In this document: positions 62,353 to 64,000 of the stretch, in pieces
How positions within the stretch are numbered: position 1 is the first letter of the stretch
How the letters are laid out: every line of letters starts with the position of its first letter
NCBI RefSeq assembly: GCF_023715465.1
Contig: NZ_JAMBOE010000003.1
Span: 310,001 to 374,000, forward strand
DNA from: Paenibacillus macerans
GTDB taxonomy: Bacteria > Bacillota > Bacilli > Paenibacillales > Paenibacillaceae
Direction of reading: 5' to 3'
Length of the DNA stretch: 64,000 bases
Position numbers and translations under genes: made by a program
The notes under the pieces: model-generated
What the model was told of the DNA's origin: nothing
The model's database searches: none
What the model saw: the letters and a program-made list of their open reading frames with translations, nothing else

Positions 62353-63357
62353 TCAATTAAAATGGCTTAAGGCCGGCTCCAAGTCTTTGAGCGTCAGCCA
62401 GCGCATGCCTGCCTCAAAATCTTGTTGAAATGTCTCTTGCAGAATCACTTCAGGATAGGACGGCATAGGCTTCCTATTCCGATAAGCTTCCCATGCGGGG
62501 TTCCAGAGCTCTGCTTCTACCTTGTCCTGATATATCACGATTCTGTCCGGGGCCAGGACGGCGTTGACGCTTTGAATGATTTGACACACTGAGCCCACAA
62601 ATGTTTCCTTGTCCATCTCATGGTACCAATCCGAATCCATCGGGAGAAACTTGATCTCTCCGGCCATGCCGTTTTTTCCTTTGAATACTTTTCCATCGAG
62701 ATAAATGCCCATGCCTGGCGGGTACCTCGCAGGGAAATAAATACCCAGCACACATTGCGTATCATCCAAATCCTGCTTTGCACAATACCCGCTGATCGCA
62801 GCGTTAACATCATTCTCCACCATAACCGGCAATCCGAATTGCGTTTCAATATCTTCAATCATGCGAACTCCCATCAGCGCCTGATGAGCGCTTACCGTAA
62901 TCTCGCCATTGACGGCCTGTCCGGGAATGCCGATGCCAATCACTTTAATGGAAGGGTATAACGTGAGAAAGTGTTCGATCATGTCATAGAACTGTTGCCG
63001 GTCAAAAACAGGCATTAAATATTCTTCTTTTTGCAAAATATGATCTTCCAGATTCACGACCGCCACGGAAATAAGCTCCTGTCCTTGTTTCTCTTTCATG
63101 TAAATGACGAGCGCAAGACTAAAATCATAATTGTAACGATAGGTTAGCGCCGGTCTCCCCCCGTTGGATGGAACGGTCTCGTCTTCAAATATCTCTCCAA
63201 GGTCATGCAGTTCCTTCACAAGGGAATTCACCGTAACTACGCTCAGCTTGGTCAACGCGGCCAGCTGTGGTTTGGTTGCCGTTTCCACCCGTTTCATCGC
63301 CTGGCGCACATTGTTTAAATTGATTTCTTTTATCAAATTAGCGTTTGCTTTTTTCAT
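62353..63357 (-). CDS. ROK-family transcriptional regulator
   Basis: The protein has 334 residues from the ATG at 63357 (GAGGG six bases before; the ATG at 63363 abuts it). An N-terminal winged HTH (LNNVRQAMKRVETATKPQLAALTKLSVVTVNSLVKELHDLGEI) is joined to a ROK sugar-kinase-like domain (GGRPALTYRYN, IGIGIPGQAVNGEI, MVENDVNAAISGYC, GKNGMAGEIKFLP). The usual ROK zinc motif CxCGxxGCxE is absent, so it is probably not a sugar kinase and perhaps has altered ligand sensing. Likely controls the MFS gene downstream. Confidence 0.88.
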   Translation of the reverse strand: MKKANANLIKEINLNNVRQAMKRVETATKPQLAALTKLSVVTVNSLVKELHDLGEIFEDETVPSNGGRPALTYRYNYDFSLALVIYMKEKQGQELISVAVVNLEDHILQKEEYLMPVFDRQQFYDMIEHFLTLYPSIKVIGIGIPGQAVNGEITVSAHQALMGVRMIEDIETQFGLPVMVENDVNAAISGYCAKQDLDDTQCVLGIYFPARYPPGMGIYLDGKVFKGKNGMAGEIKFLPMDSDWYHEMDKETFVGSVCQIIQSVNAVLAPDRIVIYQDKVEAELWNPAWEAYRNRKPMPSYPEVILQETFQQDFEAGMRWLTLKDLEPALSHFN

Positions 63358-63418
63358 TAGCATCCCTCTTTAATTATCACGTTTCCAATCCACAACCTGT
63401 TCACACATATAGACAATT

Positions 63419-64000
63419 TTACACGGATATCCCCCGGTTTTCATCTTTTTCTATCCATTGCCCTAACAATTCCTCGGTGGCACTCCACAACCGGCTTTGC
63501 ATTTCGGGATCTCCCCCGGGATGTACCGGAACAATAGGCTGTCCACTGCCCACGTTAAAATATCCCCCGGTTACTCCCTGATATTGCGATGCTGTAACTA
63601 ATTGAAGGATGATGCCCGCCCCTCTTTGCGGATTTCCAATCCTTAAAAATCGTAATACGGATGCAAGTGCCGAAGAGAATCCCAACTCACGTCCAAGGCC
63701 TGTCACATTAAACCCGGGATTAAGAGCATTCACGGTAACTCCGGTTCCCTCCAGCCGCCGCGCCAGTTCACCCGTAAACATAATATTGAGGAGCTTTGTT
63801 TTTCCATAAATGCGGGAGGAGCCCGCCCTTGAAAATTTTGCTGTATCCGTTAAATCCTCAGGCAGTTTAAGTTCGCCATGGTTGCGAGATGCCTCTGAAG
63901 CAACATTAACAATTCTGGCCTGCTGCGAAGCCATTAACGATGGAAGTAAGATGTCCGTCAACAGCCAGGGGGCAAGATAGTTCACCGCGATCATTTCCGG
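63419..64000 (-). CDS. Short-chain dehydrogenase/reductase, N-terminus outside window
   Basis: The C-terminal 194 residues are visible; the frame runs off the window edge. The open frame continues upstream of the first Met (Pro-Glu-Met), where SDRs have the Rossmann GxxxGxG segment, now missing. Visible: VNYLAPWLLTDILLPSL, RIVNVASEAS (catalytic Ser region), catalytic Y-x3-K in RIYGKTKLLNIM and VTVNALNPGFNVTGLG. It resembles retinol dehydrogenase-like classical SDRs that use NADP(H). Substrate unknown. Confidence 0.9.
   Translation of the reverse strand, partial: PEMIAVNYLAPWLLTDILLPSLMASQQARIVNVASEASRNHGELKLPEDLTDTAKFSRAGSSRIYGKTKLLNIMFTGELARRLEGTGVTVNALNPGFNVTGLGRELGFSSALASVLRFLRIGNPQRGAGIILQLVTASQYQGVTGGYFNVGSGQPIVPVHPGGDPEMQSRLWSATEELLGQWIEKDENRGISV

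Overview
The window looks like part of a chromosome from an endospore-forming Firmicute, most probably Paenibacillus or a close relative. The signs are strong AGGAGG-type ribosome sites, Gram-positive lipoproteins, a GerA-type spore-germination operon, a Bacillus-type Zur box pair, a Bacillus-type LexA box and a licR/cel-type PTS locus. No rRNA, tRNA, CRISPR array, intact transposase or phage gene was seen. Base composition is uneven. The transport and hydantoinase blocks (about 5-24 kb) and metE are GC-rich, while 34.6-36.9, 41.7-47.8 and 58.2-63.9 kb are visibly AT-richer.

Layout. (1) 1-3.4 kb: a flavodiiron protein, an FAD/NAD(P)H reductase and a 54-residue rubredoxin form a short O2/NO-reducing electron chain. 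A convergent FNR-like regulator with an N-terminal cysteine cluster and a TGTGA-N6-TCACG site upstream follows. (2) 3.4-5.4 kb: an AhpD-like protein and a YnfM-like exporter. (3) 5.4-15.7 kb: one long leftward operon with hyuA, hyuB, a spermidine/putrescine-type ABC importer and an M24 hydrolase, preceded by an FCD-domain regulator. (4) 15.7-16.7 kb: a gene-free stretch holding two abutting dispersed repeats. (5) 16.7-24.6 kb: TetR, OsmC, NCS1 permease, a second hyuA and two hyuB-type genes, one of which has lost its metal ligands. (6) 24.7-34.6 kb: LysR, OsmC, a dipeptide/nickel-type ABC importer and two NtaA/SnaA/SoxA flavin monooxygenases, which looks like an organosulfur or similar scavenging operon. 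(7) 34.9-36.8 kb: a divergent serine hydrolase/TetR pair in AT-rich DNA. (8) 36.9-41.1 kb: a germinant-receptor operon A-C-D-B including a tiny membrane subunit. (9) 41.1-41.7 kb: a second copy of a dispersed repeat containing an orphan SOS-type promoter. (10) 41.7-47.8 kb: a cellobiose-type PTS with a GH1 enzyme whose acid/base Glu is Gln, opposite a LicR-type PRD regulator. (11) 47.9-51.3 kb: metE and its LysR regulator. (12) 51.3-55.2 kb: a palindrome cluster, znuCBA under two Zur boxes, and a divergent lipase. (13) 55.2-64 kb: another repeat copy, an MFS/TetR efflux pair with a long operator palindrome, and assorted single genes (GNAT, APH-like kinase, receiver protein, sugar acetyltransferase, MFS, ROK, SDR). 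Two very small candidate genes lie here.

The general picture is an accessory-rich region built around uptake and breakdown of small N- and S-containing organic molecules. Most of the main modules carry their own local regulator. Function calls rest on motif and family recognition by eye. No database search was run.
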